DNA from: Ureibacillus manganicus DSM 26584
Lineage (GTDB): Bacteria; Bacillota; Bacilli; Bacillales_A; Planococcaceae
Assembly: GCF_000772945.1 (NCBI RefSeq)
Contig: NZ_JPVN01000013.1
Span: 60,815 to 124,814, forward strand
Length of the DNA stretch: 64,000 nucleotides
Reading direction: 5' to 3'
Below the pieces are notes generated by a model. The model was not told the DNA's origin. It saw only the letters and a list, made by a program, of their open reading frames with translations, and searched no databases. The position numbers and the translations under genes are program-made. The first letter of the stretch is position 1, and each line of letters starts with the position of its first letter. Below, in pieces: positions 30,458 through 38,746 of this stretch.

Positions 30458-30739
30458 CTAAGAAAATTTATATAAGTTAAGTGCGCTAATAATATGTTTT
30501 GAATTATTTTGGATGCTTTCATAATTATCAATAAGCTCTCCATAAGGGAGGGGTTTACTCATTAAAAAACCTTGTATATAATCACACTTGTTTTTCACTA
30601 AGTAATGTAACTGTTGTTCTATTTCTATTCCTTCTGCAATACCCTTCATGTTTAAATGTTTAGCCATTGTTAGAATCATATCAACGATTATTGGTTCATT
30701 TTCAGTATGCGAATAAATGTTGTTAATAAGAAGCTCCAT
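30458..30739 (-). pseudogene. C-terminal remnant of an EAL (c-di-GMP phosphodiesterase) gene
   Basis: The 93-residue frame matches only the last third of an EAL domain: MAKHLNMKGIAEGIE (the conserved AEGIE glutamate), then the DYIQGFLMSKPLP motif. The EAL signature and the catalytic lysine segment should lie upstream, but no homologous sequence is found in any minus-strand frame between 30740 and 31085. It has no ribosome site. This is a gene remnant rather than an active enzyme. Confidence 0.75.
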
Positions 30740-31085
30740 TAATAGATGAATCGTTACATAATTTTCTTGACCGAATACTCCATATAATTGCTAACTAAAA
30801 ATCGTTGCACAATTAATAATATGAATGTAATAGACACATAGGTTATTATATTTTTAAGAGAATCATCATCTAGAGTATATTTCATCAAATATCTTCGAAC
30901 TATGTCGCATGATATATTAATGACCAATAACAAATGTTATATATCATAATACCAATTAGTAATTAATAAATAAATAGCTTTTTCAATAAATTGTAAATTT
31001 TAGCAACTGCTGTATTTAATTGTTTATGTGGCACCAGTTTGGGCGTATTTTTAATATTAAACTTGCATTTAAGGAGTGAAATGGT
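30740..31085. other. Intergenic region, nothing recognised
   Basis: About 345 AT-rich bases between the EAL remnant and the GNAT gene. It probably includes decayed DNA of the lost EAL gene and the GNAT promoter. No open frame, repeat or RNA structure was recognised. Confidence 0.4.
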
Positions 31086-31667
31086 ATGGAAATTCTAGAA
31101 AATGAAATCGTTAAACTGGAACCTATTAATCTTTCTCATATAGAGGGGATATTCAAGGCAGGGTCTGACCCAGTAATTTGGGAGCATATGTCTGTTGAGC
31201 TACTTAATAGAGAAAGTGTAATTCAATACGTTCAAGATGGTGTGAAAAAGCGAGAAGCAAAAACGGACTATGTGTTTGTTATTATTGATCAGAGTACTAG
31301 GGAAATTGTGGGAGCCACTTCTTATATGGATATATCTCTACAGCATAAGCGATTAGAAATCGGCTCAACTTGGTTAAGCCCTAAGGTCTGGCGCACAACT
31401 ATTAATACAAACTGTAAGTATCTACTATTAAAGTATGGGTTTGAACAATTGGGTTTGCAACGTATCCAAATTAAAACAGGTCACGAAAATATTCGTTCCC
31501 AAAAAGCAATTGAAAGGATAGGAGCGACGAAAGAAGGGATACTGCGAAATCATATGATCCGAAAAGAAGGAACGATTCGCCATACGGTTATGTATAGTAT
31601 CATTAGTGAAGAATGGGATCAGATTAAAGAAAGATTTGAAAAAGTATTATTGAAGGTAGAGAAATAG
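31086..31667 (+). CDS. GNAT acetyltransferase, RimJ/RimL type
   Basis: A 193-residue N-acetyltransferase of the RimJ/RimL group. The core strand VGATSYMDISLQHKRLEIGSTWL (split over residues 77-99) and the acetyl-CoA-contact region near GLQRIQIKTGHENIRSQKAIERIGATKEG (about 125-153) are recognisable. Substrate is unknown; relatives acetylate ribosomal proteins or small amines. ATG follows AAGGAGTG. It is a single gene with a terminator shared with the convergent aldo-keto reductase. Confidence 0.88.
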   Translation: MEILENEIVKLEPINLSHIEGIFKAGSDPVIWEHMSVELLNRESVIQYVQDGVKKREAKTDYVFVIIDQSTREIVGATSYMDISLQHKRLEIGSTWLSPKVWRTTINTNCKYLLLKYGFEQLGLQRIQIKTGHENIRSQKAIERIGATKEGILRNHMIRKEGTIRHTVMYSIISEEWDQIKERFEKVLLKVEK

Positions 31668-31720
31668 TCTACTAGTATCTTGAGAAAACAAAGTAACGGT
31701 ATAAAGGTATTAACAATTAT

Positions 31721-31757
31721 AAAAAAGTGTAGAGAAAAATACTCTTTTCTCTACACT
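31721..31757. terminator. Bidirectional terminator
   Basis: Perfect 13-bp stem AGTGTAGAGAAAA (31726-31738) / TTTTCTCTACACT (31745-31757), with six A before it serving as a T tract for the leftward gene. Confidence 0.85.
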
Positions 31758-31780
31758 CCAAGCACCTGTAAACGAAGATT

Positions 31781-32626
31781 TTAAAAATCAAAATTATCTG
31801 GGTCTGGCCCTACACGATGATTTTGATTTAATCCATCTATGACTTCCATCTCATCATTCGTCAACTCAAAATCAAACACATTCACATTTTCAATAATTCT
31901 ATGCTCTTTTGTTGATTTTGGAATTGTAACAACCCCGTTTTGCAAGTCCCAACGTAAAATAACTTGGGCGACAGATTTATTATGCTTGTCCGCAATTTCC
32001 TGTAAAACTTCGTTATCTAGCAACTGCCCCTGCATTAATGGTGACCATGCCTCTAGCTGAATACCGTTATTTTGACAAAATGCATGTAACTCTTTTTGAG
32101 TCAAGCGCGGATGATATTCTACTTGATTGATCATCGGTTTAATTTCAGCATCCTTCATTAAGTCTTCCAGATGGTGAATTTGAAAATTACTTACACCAAT
32201 TGCTTTTACTCGACCTTCTTTGTAAAGTGTTTCTAACGCTCTCCAGGCATCTTTATATTTTCCTTCAACTGGCCAATGAATCAAATATAAATCTAAATAG
32301 TCTAATCCAAGTTTCTTTAAGCTTGTCTCATAGGCAGTTATTGTTGATTCGTATCCTAAATCTGAATTCCAAACTTTTGAAGTGAGAAATAACTCTTTTC
32401 TTCTGATACCTGCTTCTTTTAATCCTTCTACGATTCCATTGCCAACACCTTCCTCATTGGCATAAATTGCAGCAGTATCTACACTGCGGTATCCATGTTT
32501 AATCGCCGTTTTTACTGCGTTCACTAATTCAGGACCTTCCTCAACTTTAAAAACTCCTAGTCCAAACCAAGGCATTTTCACACCATTATGCAAAGTTGTA
32601 GTATCTTGTAAATTGTTAATCATCAT
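31781..32626 (-). CDS. ytbE: Aldo/keto reductase (YtbE/YvgN type)
   Basis: NADPH-dependent reductase of aldehydes, 281 residues. The AKR tetrad is visible as D50, Y55, K84 and H117, and the C-terminal IPKSTKEHRI motif binds the NADP phosphate. ATG follows GGAGGT. It lies 18 bases after the MFS transporter gene and with it matches B. subtilis ytbDE, next to the ytcD-type regulator. The pair may handle a reactive aldehyde or a drug, and the regulator probably senses it; this is inference. Confidence 0.9.
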   Translation of the reverse strand: MMINNLQDTTTLHNGVKMPWFGLGVFKVEEGPELVNAVKTAIKHGYRSVDTAAIYANEEGVGNGIVEGLKEAGIRRKELFLTSKVWNSDLGYESTITAYETSLKKLGLDYLDLYLIHWPVEGKYKDAWRALETLYKEGRVKAIGVSNFQIHHLEDLMKDAEIKPMINQVEYHPRLTQKELHAFCQNNGIQLEAWSPLMQGQLLDNEVLQEIADKHNKSVAQVILRWDLQNGVVTIPKSTKEHRIIENVNVFDFELTNDEMEVIDGLNQNHRVGPDPDNFDF

Positions 32627-32644
32627 TATAATACCTCCAATATT

Positions 32645-33847
32645 TTATTCAGCTTTATTTTTACTTAATTGATCCTTTCGTTCCAAAGCACTGCTTAACC
32701 TAGATAAAACTGCAGCCATTAAAACCATGATTGCTCCAATCCAAGAAGTATGAATAAGTCCTATCGAGTTAGTAATAATACCTCCTAAATAGGAGCCAAT
32801 CGCAATTCCGGCATTAAATGCAGCAATATTTATTGCAGAAGCCACATCCACTGCACTTGGAACAAAGCGCTCAGCTAACATGACAACATATACTTGTAAG
32901 CCTGGCACATTCATAAATGCTAACAGTCCCATAAGAAGGATAGTTATTGATCCAGCAATTTTAAATGGAGCTGTAAACATTAATATAAACAAAATGACTG
33001 CCTGTACTAAAAACATATAGAACAATGCACGAATAGGATTTTGATTCGACAACTTGCCGCCAATCATATTCCCAATCGCAATCGTAATTCCGTAAGCTAA
33101 TAAAATGACAGCTACAGTTCCTTCCTTAAATCCAGTAATATCTTGAAGTAATGGTGATAAGAAAGTAAATACAACAAAAGTTCCTCCATAACCTAATGCC
33201 GTAATAATAAATATAAGCAATAAACGCCCATTTTTTACAAGCTTAAGCTGATCTCGAAAAGAAGTTTTCACACCTTTTCGTAAATTAGATGGAACAAGAA
33301 TGCTATTTGCAATTAAGGCGATAACACCAATGATAACAATCGTAATAAAGGCCGTTCTCCATCCTAACTGCTGTCCAATAAAAGTACCCAATGGAACACC
33401 AGTTACTGTAGCTACAGTAAGGCCAGTAAACATAATTGAAATGGCACTAGCCCTACGAGTTTTGGGAACTAAATCGGCAGCAATGGTAGAGCCAATTGAC
33501 ATGAAGACTCCATGTGATAATGCTGAAATTACACGTGCTACTAGCAATAACCCAATTGTTGTAGAGATTGCTGCAATTGTATTACCAATGATAAAGACAA
33601 TCATTATCCATAGTAATAACTTCTTCCGTGACATTCTCGTTGTCAAAGATGTTAATATAGGAGCTCCTATCATTACTCCTAAAGCATATATAGATACAGT
33701 TAATCCTGCAGTGGTAACTGGAATACTTAAATCGTTTGCAATAAGAGGTAATAATCCAACGCTGATGAATTCAGTAGTTCCAATTGCAAAAGCACTAACT
33801 GCCAAAGCAAGCAATGCTAACGTACTTTGTTTTTTACTTAAAGCCAT
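32645..33847 (-). CDS. ytbD: MFS efflux transporter (YtbD type)
   Basis: A 400-residue major facilitator of the DHA1 drug-efflux group with 12 predicted membrane segments. The antiporter motif region GVPLGTFIGQQLGWRTAF (split over about 155-172) and the early SVGLLPLIANDL segment are typical of AraJ/YtbD-type carriers. ATG follows GTGAGGAAATT. It forms an operon with the aldo/keto reductase gene. The divergent HxlR regulator gene lies 196 bases away. Confidence 0.9.
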   Translation of the reverse strand: MALSKKQSTLALLALAVSAFAIGTTEFISVGLLPLIANDLSIPVTTAGLTVSIYALGVMIGAPILTSLTTRMSRKKLLLWIMIVFIIGNTIAAISTTIGLLLVARVISALSHGVFMSIGSTIAADLVPKTRRASAISIMFTGLTVATVTGVPLGTFIGQQLGWRTAFITIVIIGVIALIANSILVPSNLRKGVKTSFRDQLKLVKNGRLLLIFIITALGYGGTFVVFTFLSPLLQDITGFKEGTVAVILLAYGITIAIGNMIGGKLSNQNPIRALFYMFLVQAVILFILMFTAPFKIAGSITILLMGLLAFMNVPGLQVYVVMLAERFVPSAVDVASAINIAAFNAGIAIGSYLGGIITNSIGLIHTSWIGAIMVLMAAVLSRLSSALERKDQLSKNKAE

Positions 33848-34006
33848 ATAATTTCCTCACTTTCTATATAAATGAATACTTTCCTTTCAGCGAATAATAA
33901 GTTTTGCAAGAAAGTATAGTTGAATCGGCCGGCAAATGTTATTATGTGATATATCATTTATGAAGAAAAGTACGCACTTTTATGTAATATAGACACCAAA
34001 AAGTAA

Positions 34007-34030
34007 TATAGGTACTTTTTTGTACCTATA
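34007..34030. promoter_or_regulatory. Perfect inverted repeat, candidate HxlR-family operator
   Basis: TATAGGTAC (34007-34015) and GTACCTATA (34022-34030) form a perfect 9-bp dyad with a T6 spacer. It lies directly before the AAAGGAGG ribosome site of the ytcD-type gene. HxlR regulators bind such dyads as dimers. As RNA it would also form a hairpin next to the ribosome site. A looser AAGTAC/GCACTT half-match lies at about 33968-33980. Confidence 0.6.
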
Positions 34031-34043
34031 AAAGGAGGACATT

Positions 34044-34415
34044 ATGGAAAAAAAGAAATACAATATTTCGGTTGAAGCGACTTTAGAAGTGATAGGTGGA
34101 AAGTGGAAATGTGTGATTCTCTGCCATCTTACTCACGGAAAAAAAAGAACAAGTGAATTAAAGCGTCTCATGCCAAATATCACACAAAAAATGCTCACTC
34201 AACAGCTACGAGAGCTTGAAGATGATGGTGTCATTAATCGAATTGTGTACAATCAAGTTCCACCTAAAGTTGAATACGAGCTTAGTGAATACGGACGAAG
34301 CTTAGAAAATATCCTAAATTTACTATGTACATGGGGTGAAAATCATTTAACGAAAGTATATGGAGATAAATTTTCTGTTTTAGAAGATAGTGTGTTGAAT
34401 GATCAGCTTAAGTAA
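34044..34415 (+). CDS. ytcD: HxlR-family transcriptional regulator (YtcD type)
   Basis: A 123-residue winged-helix regulator. The HxlR signature is clear: VIGGKWKCVILCHL (about 17-30), KRTSELKRLMPNITQKMLTQ (about 36-55) and the wing YNQVPPKVEYELSEYG (about 72-87). C26 and C29 lie in the recognition region and could sense electrophiles, as in other HxlR proteins. It is divergent from ytbD-ytbE, which it most likely controls. ATG follows AAAGGAGG. Confidence 0.92.
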   Translation: MEKKKYNISVEATLEVIGGKWKCVILCHLTHGKKRTSELKRLMPNITQKMLTQQLRELEDDGVINRIVYNQVPPKVEYELSEYGRSLENILNLLCTWGENHLTKVYGDKFSVLEDSVLNDQLK

Positions 34416-34460
34416 AAGAAGTCAAAGTTTAGGTCACTTAGGGATTGAAAAGCAAAACAT

Positions 34461-34502
34461 AAAAGACCCAAGTCCTGTAGAATACCGAACTTAGGTCCTT
34501 TA
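34461..34502. terminator. Terminator between ytcD and the cation ATPase gene
   Basis: AAAAGACCCAAGT pairs with ACTTAGGTCCTTT in an imperfect stem (about 34461-34502) between convergent genes, with A and T tracts on both sides. Confidence 0.7.
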
Positions 34503-34526
34503 GATAGGTTGAATTTTTAATTTGTA

Positions 34527-37124
34527 CTATTCATTTGTTCTAAAGAATATTTTATCTATTTGAATAATAATTACTGGAATGAACGCTAGTCCATAAACTG
34601 TTAATAATTGTGTATGATTTAATACTGCGGATTCAAATAAGCCTGTAATAAGTACCAAGTTTAAAAGTGTAAAACCGATGAGGAAAGCAATCCAGACTGT
34701 TAAATTTGTGAAGATTCCTATTTTAAAAATAGATTGCTCTGAACGACAATTAAATCCATGGAACAATCTCGATAAGCATAATGTTGCAAATGCCATCGTA
34801 GTACCAACTGTTGTATCACCTGTAGATAACCCACTTTGGAAGGCGATGATGGTAACTGCTGCAATAACTAGCCCTTCAAAACCAACCTGTGAGGCGAATT
34901 TTTTATTTAATAACGGCTCGTGTATATTTCGCGGTTTTTCCTTCATGATTTTCTTGTTGTGCCTCTCTAAACCAATGGCAATGGCAGGTAAACTGTCTGT
35001 TAATAAATTGATAAATAATAGATGCTCAGGTGCAAATGGAACTGGTAGCGCAAAAAGTGTTGCGTAGAGAACAACGAAAATTGCACCCGCATTACCGGAT
35101 AATAAAAACATAATCGAATTTTTTATATTCGCGTATATACTTCTTCCATTGGAAATTGCTTTTACAATCGTTAAAAAATTGTCATCTGTTAAAATCATTG
35201 ATGATGCATCTTTTGCTACTTCTGTTCCTGTTTTCCCCATAGCGACACCTATATCTGCTTGTTTCAATGCAGGGGCATCATTTACTCCGTCTCCAGTCAT
35301 CGCTACAACATGACCTTTTTCTTGCCACGCTTTAACAATGCGAATTTTATGTTCAGGAGATACACGCGCATAAACCGAAATGTGCTCTACTTTTTCTCGT
35401 AATTCTTTATCCGATAATTTATCAATTTCTTTTCCTTCGATTGCTTCTGAAGGATCTTTTAAAATACCAATTTGTTTTGCAATAGCTGTTGCAGTAATTT
35501 TATGATCCCCTGTAATCATGACAGGTTTAATGCCTGCCTCAATACAGTCAGCAACAGCTTGAGCAGATTCCTCGCGAGGGGGATCCATCATTGCAATTAA
35601 CCCAACAAAAGTAAAGTTATTTTCATCATTTTCACTTATTCTTGGTGAAGATACGTCTTTATAAGCAATAGCTAGAACTCGTAGTCCATCATTTGATAAT
35701 GTATGAGTGGCCTCTTGAATCTTCTCAAGTTGTTGTTTCCTAATAACTGAGCTACCATTGGAAGTTTCAATTTTACTAATGTGAGGTAAAAGAACATCTA
35801 CTGCTCCTTTTGTAATCATTACGTAGTGATTGCCCATTCGGTTAACCGTACTCATTAATTTACGAGTTGAATCGAATGGTATTTCCCCGACCCGATTATG
35901 AAGACCTCGTATAATTCTTTCATTTAGTTGATATTCTTGTCCTAAATTGACTAGCGCTAATTCAGTGGGGTCTCCTATTTGTTTACCATCTGCAATTATC
36001 GCATCATTGCATAATAAAGCCATATCAACCAATTTCTTATGAAGCCCATTGTTCATTTGTAACTGGTCATATGAGAAGATTTCCTCGCCTAAAAATACTT
36101 TTTGAACGGTCATTTTATTTTGAGTAAGCGTTCCTGTTTTATCTGAACAGATGATTGAAACACTTCCAAGACTCTCTACTGCATGCAGCTTACGCATAAT
36201 GGCATTTTCTTTTGCCATGTTTTGTGTTCCAAAGGCAAGAACAATCGTCACGATAGAACTTAATGCTTCTGGAATAGCCGCAACAGCTAAAGATACAGCA
36301 AACATAAAAGAATCAACTAGCTCACGCCCGCGTATTAAATCTAGTGCGAGAATGATCACACAAAGTATTATTATCCCAATCGCAAGTCGTTTTCCAAATT
36401 GCTCAAGACTCACTTGAAGAGGTGTCTTTTTCTCCTTCGCACTATCTAGTAAACTAGCAATTTTACCAATTTCAGTATTCATACCGATAGAGGTAACGAT
36501 CGCTTGACCTCGACCATTTGTAACAAAACTACCTGAGAAGACCATATTTTTCCGATCGCCAAGTGCTAATTCTTCTTCGTTAATAGTAGACACCATTTTA
36601 TGAATGGCAAGTGACTCACCCGTTAATGAACTTTCGTTAATTTGTAAATTATAGCTTTCTGTCACTCGACCATCAGCACTAATAAAGTCACCAGCTTCTA
36701 ATAGAAGAATATCCCCTACAATAACCTCTCTTGATGGGATTTCAACAACTTGTCCATTCCGCAAAACTTTAGAAATAGGAGCTGCTAATTCTTTTAAACT
36801 ATTTAAAGATTTCTCCGCTTTTATATGTTGAATTGTACCAAGTACAGCATTTAAAGTAATAACAACAATAATTACGATAGAACTATCAAAGTCTCCAAGA
36901 AACATTGAAATTACGGCAGCTGCAATTAAGATGATAACTAAAAAATCTTTAAATTGTTCTAAAAATATTTGTACTGCATTTTTCTGTTTACCTTCTTTTA
37001 GTTCGTTATATCCATACTTTTTGTGTCGCATTCGAACCTCATAATCTGTTAACCCATGTTGAGTTACGTCCAATTTTTTCATAACCTCTTGTACAGATTC
37101 TCTGTAATGTTCTGTTACATTCAT
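34527..37124 (-). CDS. P-type cation-transporting ATPase (P2A, calcium-type)
   Basis: An 865-residue P-type ATPase of the SERCA-like group. Visible are the actuator TGES, the phosphorylated DKTGTLT (Asp about 328), MITGDHKITA, and the hinge TGDGVNDAP. The membrane ion site has PEAL in M4 (PEGL in Ca pumps) and NLLTDSLPA in M6, which supports Ca or a similar divalent ion; YloB of B. subtilis is the nearest analogue I can name. ATG follows CTGGAGGG. It is transcribed alone. Confidence 0.9.
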   Translation of the reverse strand: MNVTEHYRESVQEVMKKLDVTQHGLTDYEVRMRHKKYGYNELKEGKQKNAVQIFLEQFKDFLVIILIAAAVISMFLGDFDSSIVIIVVITLNAVLGTIQHIKAEKSLNSLKELAAPISKVLRNGQVVEIPSREVIVGDILLLEAGDFISADGRVTESYNLQINESSLTGESLAIHKMVSTINEEELALGDRKNMVFSGSFVTNGRGQAIVTSIGMNTEIGKIASLLDSAKEKKTPLQVSLEQFGKRLAIGIIILCVIILALDLIRGRELVDSFMFAVSLAVAAIPEALSSIVTIVLAFGTQNMAKENAIMRKLHAVESLGSVSIICSDKTGTLTQNKMTVQKVFLGEEIFSYDQLQMNNGLHKKLVDMALLCNDAIIADGKQIGDPTELALVNLGQEYQLNERIIRGLHNRVGEIPFDSTRKLMSTVNRMGNHYVMITKGAVDVLLPHISKIETSNGSSVIRKQQLEKIQEATHTLSNDGLRVLAIAYKDVSSPRISENDENNFTFVGLIAMMDPPREESAQAVADCIEAGIKPVMITGDHKITATAIAKQIGILKDPSEAIEGKEIDKLSDKELREKVEHISVYARVSPEHKIRIVKAWQEKGHVVAMTGDGVNDAPALKQADIGVAMGKTGTEVAKDASSMILTDDNFLTIVKAISNGRSIYANIKNSIMFLLSGNAGAIFVVLYATLFALPVPFAPEHLLFINLLTDSLPAIAIGLERHNKKIMKEKPRNIHEPLLNKKFASQVGFEGLVIAAVTIIAFQSGLSTGDTTVGTTMAFATLCLSRLFHGFNCRSEQSIFKIGIFTNLTVWIAFLIGFTLLNLVLITGLFESAVLNHTQLLTVYGLAFIPVIIIQIDKIFFRTNE

Positions 37125-37411
37125 TAGATTATCCCTCCAGTTCTATTAAAATGGATTTCTACTTTAATCGGGTGAAGCTAGTAATTTGATCTCTCAATAT
37201 AAACAAACTTATGGTTGTAAACTCTAAAATATTCTAACTAGATAAAGATAATTTCCTCCGAACTAGAATTAAATCGTAATAATACTCTCCTTGTATTAGA
37301 ATCTTCAATTCACTTCATAGAGAAAAAAGAGATACGAAGGGTTACTTTTGGTGATTAACTAATAGGAGTAATAGACTTTGATATGCTAAGTTATAAACTT
37401 GGTTTTCATCA

Positions 37412-37450
37412 AAAAAACGTTAATCTTCACAATGAGGATTAACGTTTTTT
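37412..37450. terminator. Terminator between ytaF and the cation ATPase
   Basis: Perfect 14-bp stem AAAAAACGTTAATC (37412-37425) / GATTAACGTTTTTT (37437-37450), 28 bases past the ytaF stop. Confidence 0.85.
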
Positions 37451-37477
37451 GTAGTCAATAAATTATTTAGACTATGT

Positions 37478-38119
37478 TTAAATTTTTATTATACCAATTA
37501 AAATTAAAACAATTCCCGGTAGAAATGTGAGACTCTTCATCCATTGAACATTTCTAAAAATTCTCCCTATATTTATGCCAGCTAAAACAAACAACGTGCT
37601 CGAAACAGTTATGACAATTGAAAATAAGATAGGAGGCAAGTCAATTAATGCGGCACCAATACCCGCACCAAAAGAGTCCAATGATAAAGCGAGTCCTAAA
37701 AAAAATGCTTCTCTACTACTAATAATCCCAGATTTATCAAAATCCGCTTCCATTGGTCTTTTTAAAATTTTAATCACAACCGATATTGATCTAATTTCAA
37801 ATTCAATGATTTTCACATCTTTATGATTTTCATTAGAAGTTTTTTCGATTTGTGATGTAAAAAATTGATAAAGGACCCAAATCCCAATTCCAATAAGTAT
37901 AATTCCACCAATGGTTTCTCCAGCTTCATATGAAATAAATAGTTCGATAAATGAACCAAATACCATTGCTAATAGCAATAAGATAAAGGTACATGACGAA
38001 ATAATTAATAATGACTTAATTGGAATGCTAACTTTACGCATTCCATAGGTTAAACCTACAGTGAAACTATCTAGGCTTACTGCAAATCCTAAGAGCATCA
38101 AAGTAACTAAATCACCCAT
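37478..38119 (-). CDS. ytaF: Sporulation membrane protein YtaF (MntP-like fold)
   Basis: A 213-residue protein with about six membrane segments arranged as two similar halves: GFAVSLDSFTVGLTYGMRK near the start and GLALSLDSFGAGIGAAL in the second half. The paired SLDS motifs are the hallmark of the MntP/YtaF family. YtaF is a sporulation-linked member; a manganese-export role is possible but not shown. ATG follows AAAGGAG. It lies downstream of the probable 6S RNA gene but is separated from it by a terminator. Confidence 0.85.
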   Translation of the reverse strand: MGDLVTLMLLGFAVSLDSFTVGLTYGMRKVSIPIKSLLIISSCTFILLLLAMVFGSFIELFISYEAGETIGGIILIGIGIWVLYQFFTSQIEKTSNENHKDVKIIEFEIRSISVVIKILKRPMEADFDKSGIISSREAFFLGLALSLDSFGAGIGAALIDLPPILFSIVITVSSTLFVLAGINIGRIFRNVQWMKSLTFLPGIVLILIGIIKI

Positions 38120-38204
38120 TACTTACTCCTTTCAGACAAGGTTACTTCCTTATGTTATGAACGGGAATTACATAATGACATTTTATTAAAGTAATAAAAG
38201 AAAA

Positions 38205-38237
38205 AAGAAAAAAGCACCCTGTTTGAACAGAGTGCTT
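38205..38237 (-). terminator. Terminator downstream of the probable 6S RNA
   Basis: On the minus strand AAAGCACTCTGTT and AACAGGGTGCTTT form a stem with one mismatch and a short loop (about 38211-38237), followed by T6 and a T/C tract to 38195. Confidence 0.85.
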
Positions 38238-38256
38238 TGGAATCTTTATGTAAGGC

Positions 38257-38440
38257 AAGCCGCCTTGCCGTAATATTGATAGAAAGTTTTAAACCACCAC
38301 TCCTCAAAGTGGGTGTTCGCAAAAGTTTTCCTGTATATCGTCAATCACGAATGTGACGCTCGCCATTCCAACTTCGATCTAAAACTCCCTTTTACAGCTT
38401 AAAGGTTAAAACTTAATATTCGTACGTACAACGCAGCTTT
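38257..38440 (-). ncRNA. ssrS: Probable 6S RNA (ssrS, BsrA-like)
   Basis: A 184-base region without an open frame has its own promoter and a downstream terminator. Its ends pair in a long closing stem: AAGCTGC with GCGGCTT, TTG with CAA, CGT with ACG and AATATT with AATATT. The stem opens into a bubble with AAGTTTTAACC on the 5' side and TTAAAACTT on the 3' side. The 5' bubble resembles the B. subtilis 6S-1 pRNA template AGTTTTGACC as I recall it. Size, shape and bubble position all fit 6S RNA, which sequesters sigma-A RNA polymerase in stationary phase. The alternative is a riboswitch leader of ytaF, but no known aptamer motif is seen. Confidence 0.7.
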
Positions 38441-38446
38441 AATGTT

Positions 38447-38475
38447 ATATTACGATATCGTTAACCCTTGTGCAA
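38447..38475 (-). promoter_or_regulatory. Sigma-A promoter of the probable 6S RNA
   Basis: On the minus strand, -35 TTGCAC (38475-38470) and -10 TAATAT (38452-38447) are separated by exactly 17 bases. The predicted start is about 38440, the first base of the closing stem of the RNA. Confidence 0.75.
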
Positions 38476-38746
38476 GTAAGTATTTTTAAAGAAAAAAGTC
38501 AAAGGATATTTCTTGGTTTAATAGGAATAACCTTTCCAATAATACCATTCAACCATCATGCTGTTCTGATAATTACTTCTTTTTACTATTCCATAGTGAT
38601 CATCTGTTAGATCATAATCTATAGAATATAATAAACATTAACATTTTTCTTAATATTATTTCTTATTGAAATTTCATTGACATTTTTAAAGATTACCTAT
38701 TACTATTGTTATACTAAAATAATATAAAGCAGCTGGAGGGATTCAT

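Noticed and set aside
33300..33851. 183-codon plus-strand frame opposite the MFS gene
   Set aside because: Its hydrophobic pattern mirrors the membrane segments of the real minus-strand transporter; no start signal or homology.
38257..38440. yybP-ykoY manganese riboswitch in front of the MntP-like ytaF
   Set aside because: Neither of the conserved loop motifs of that aptamer is seen; the long end-to-end stem and central bubble fit 6S RNA better.
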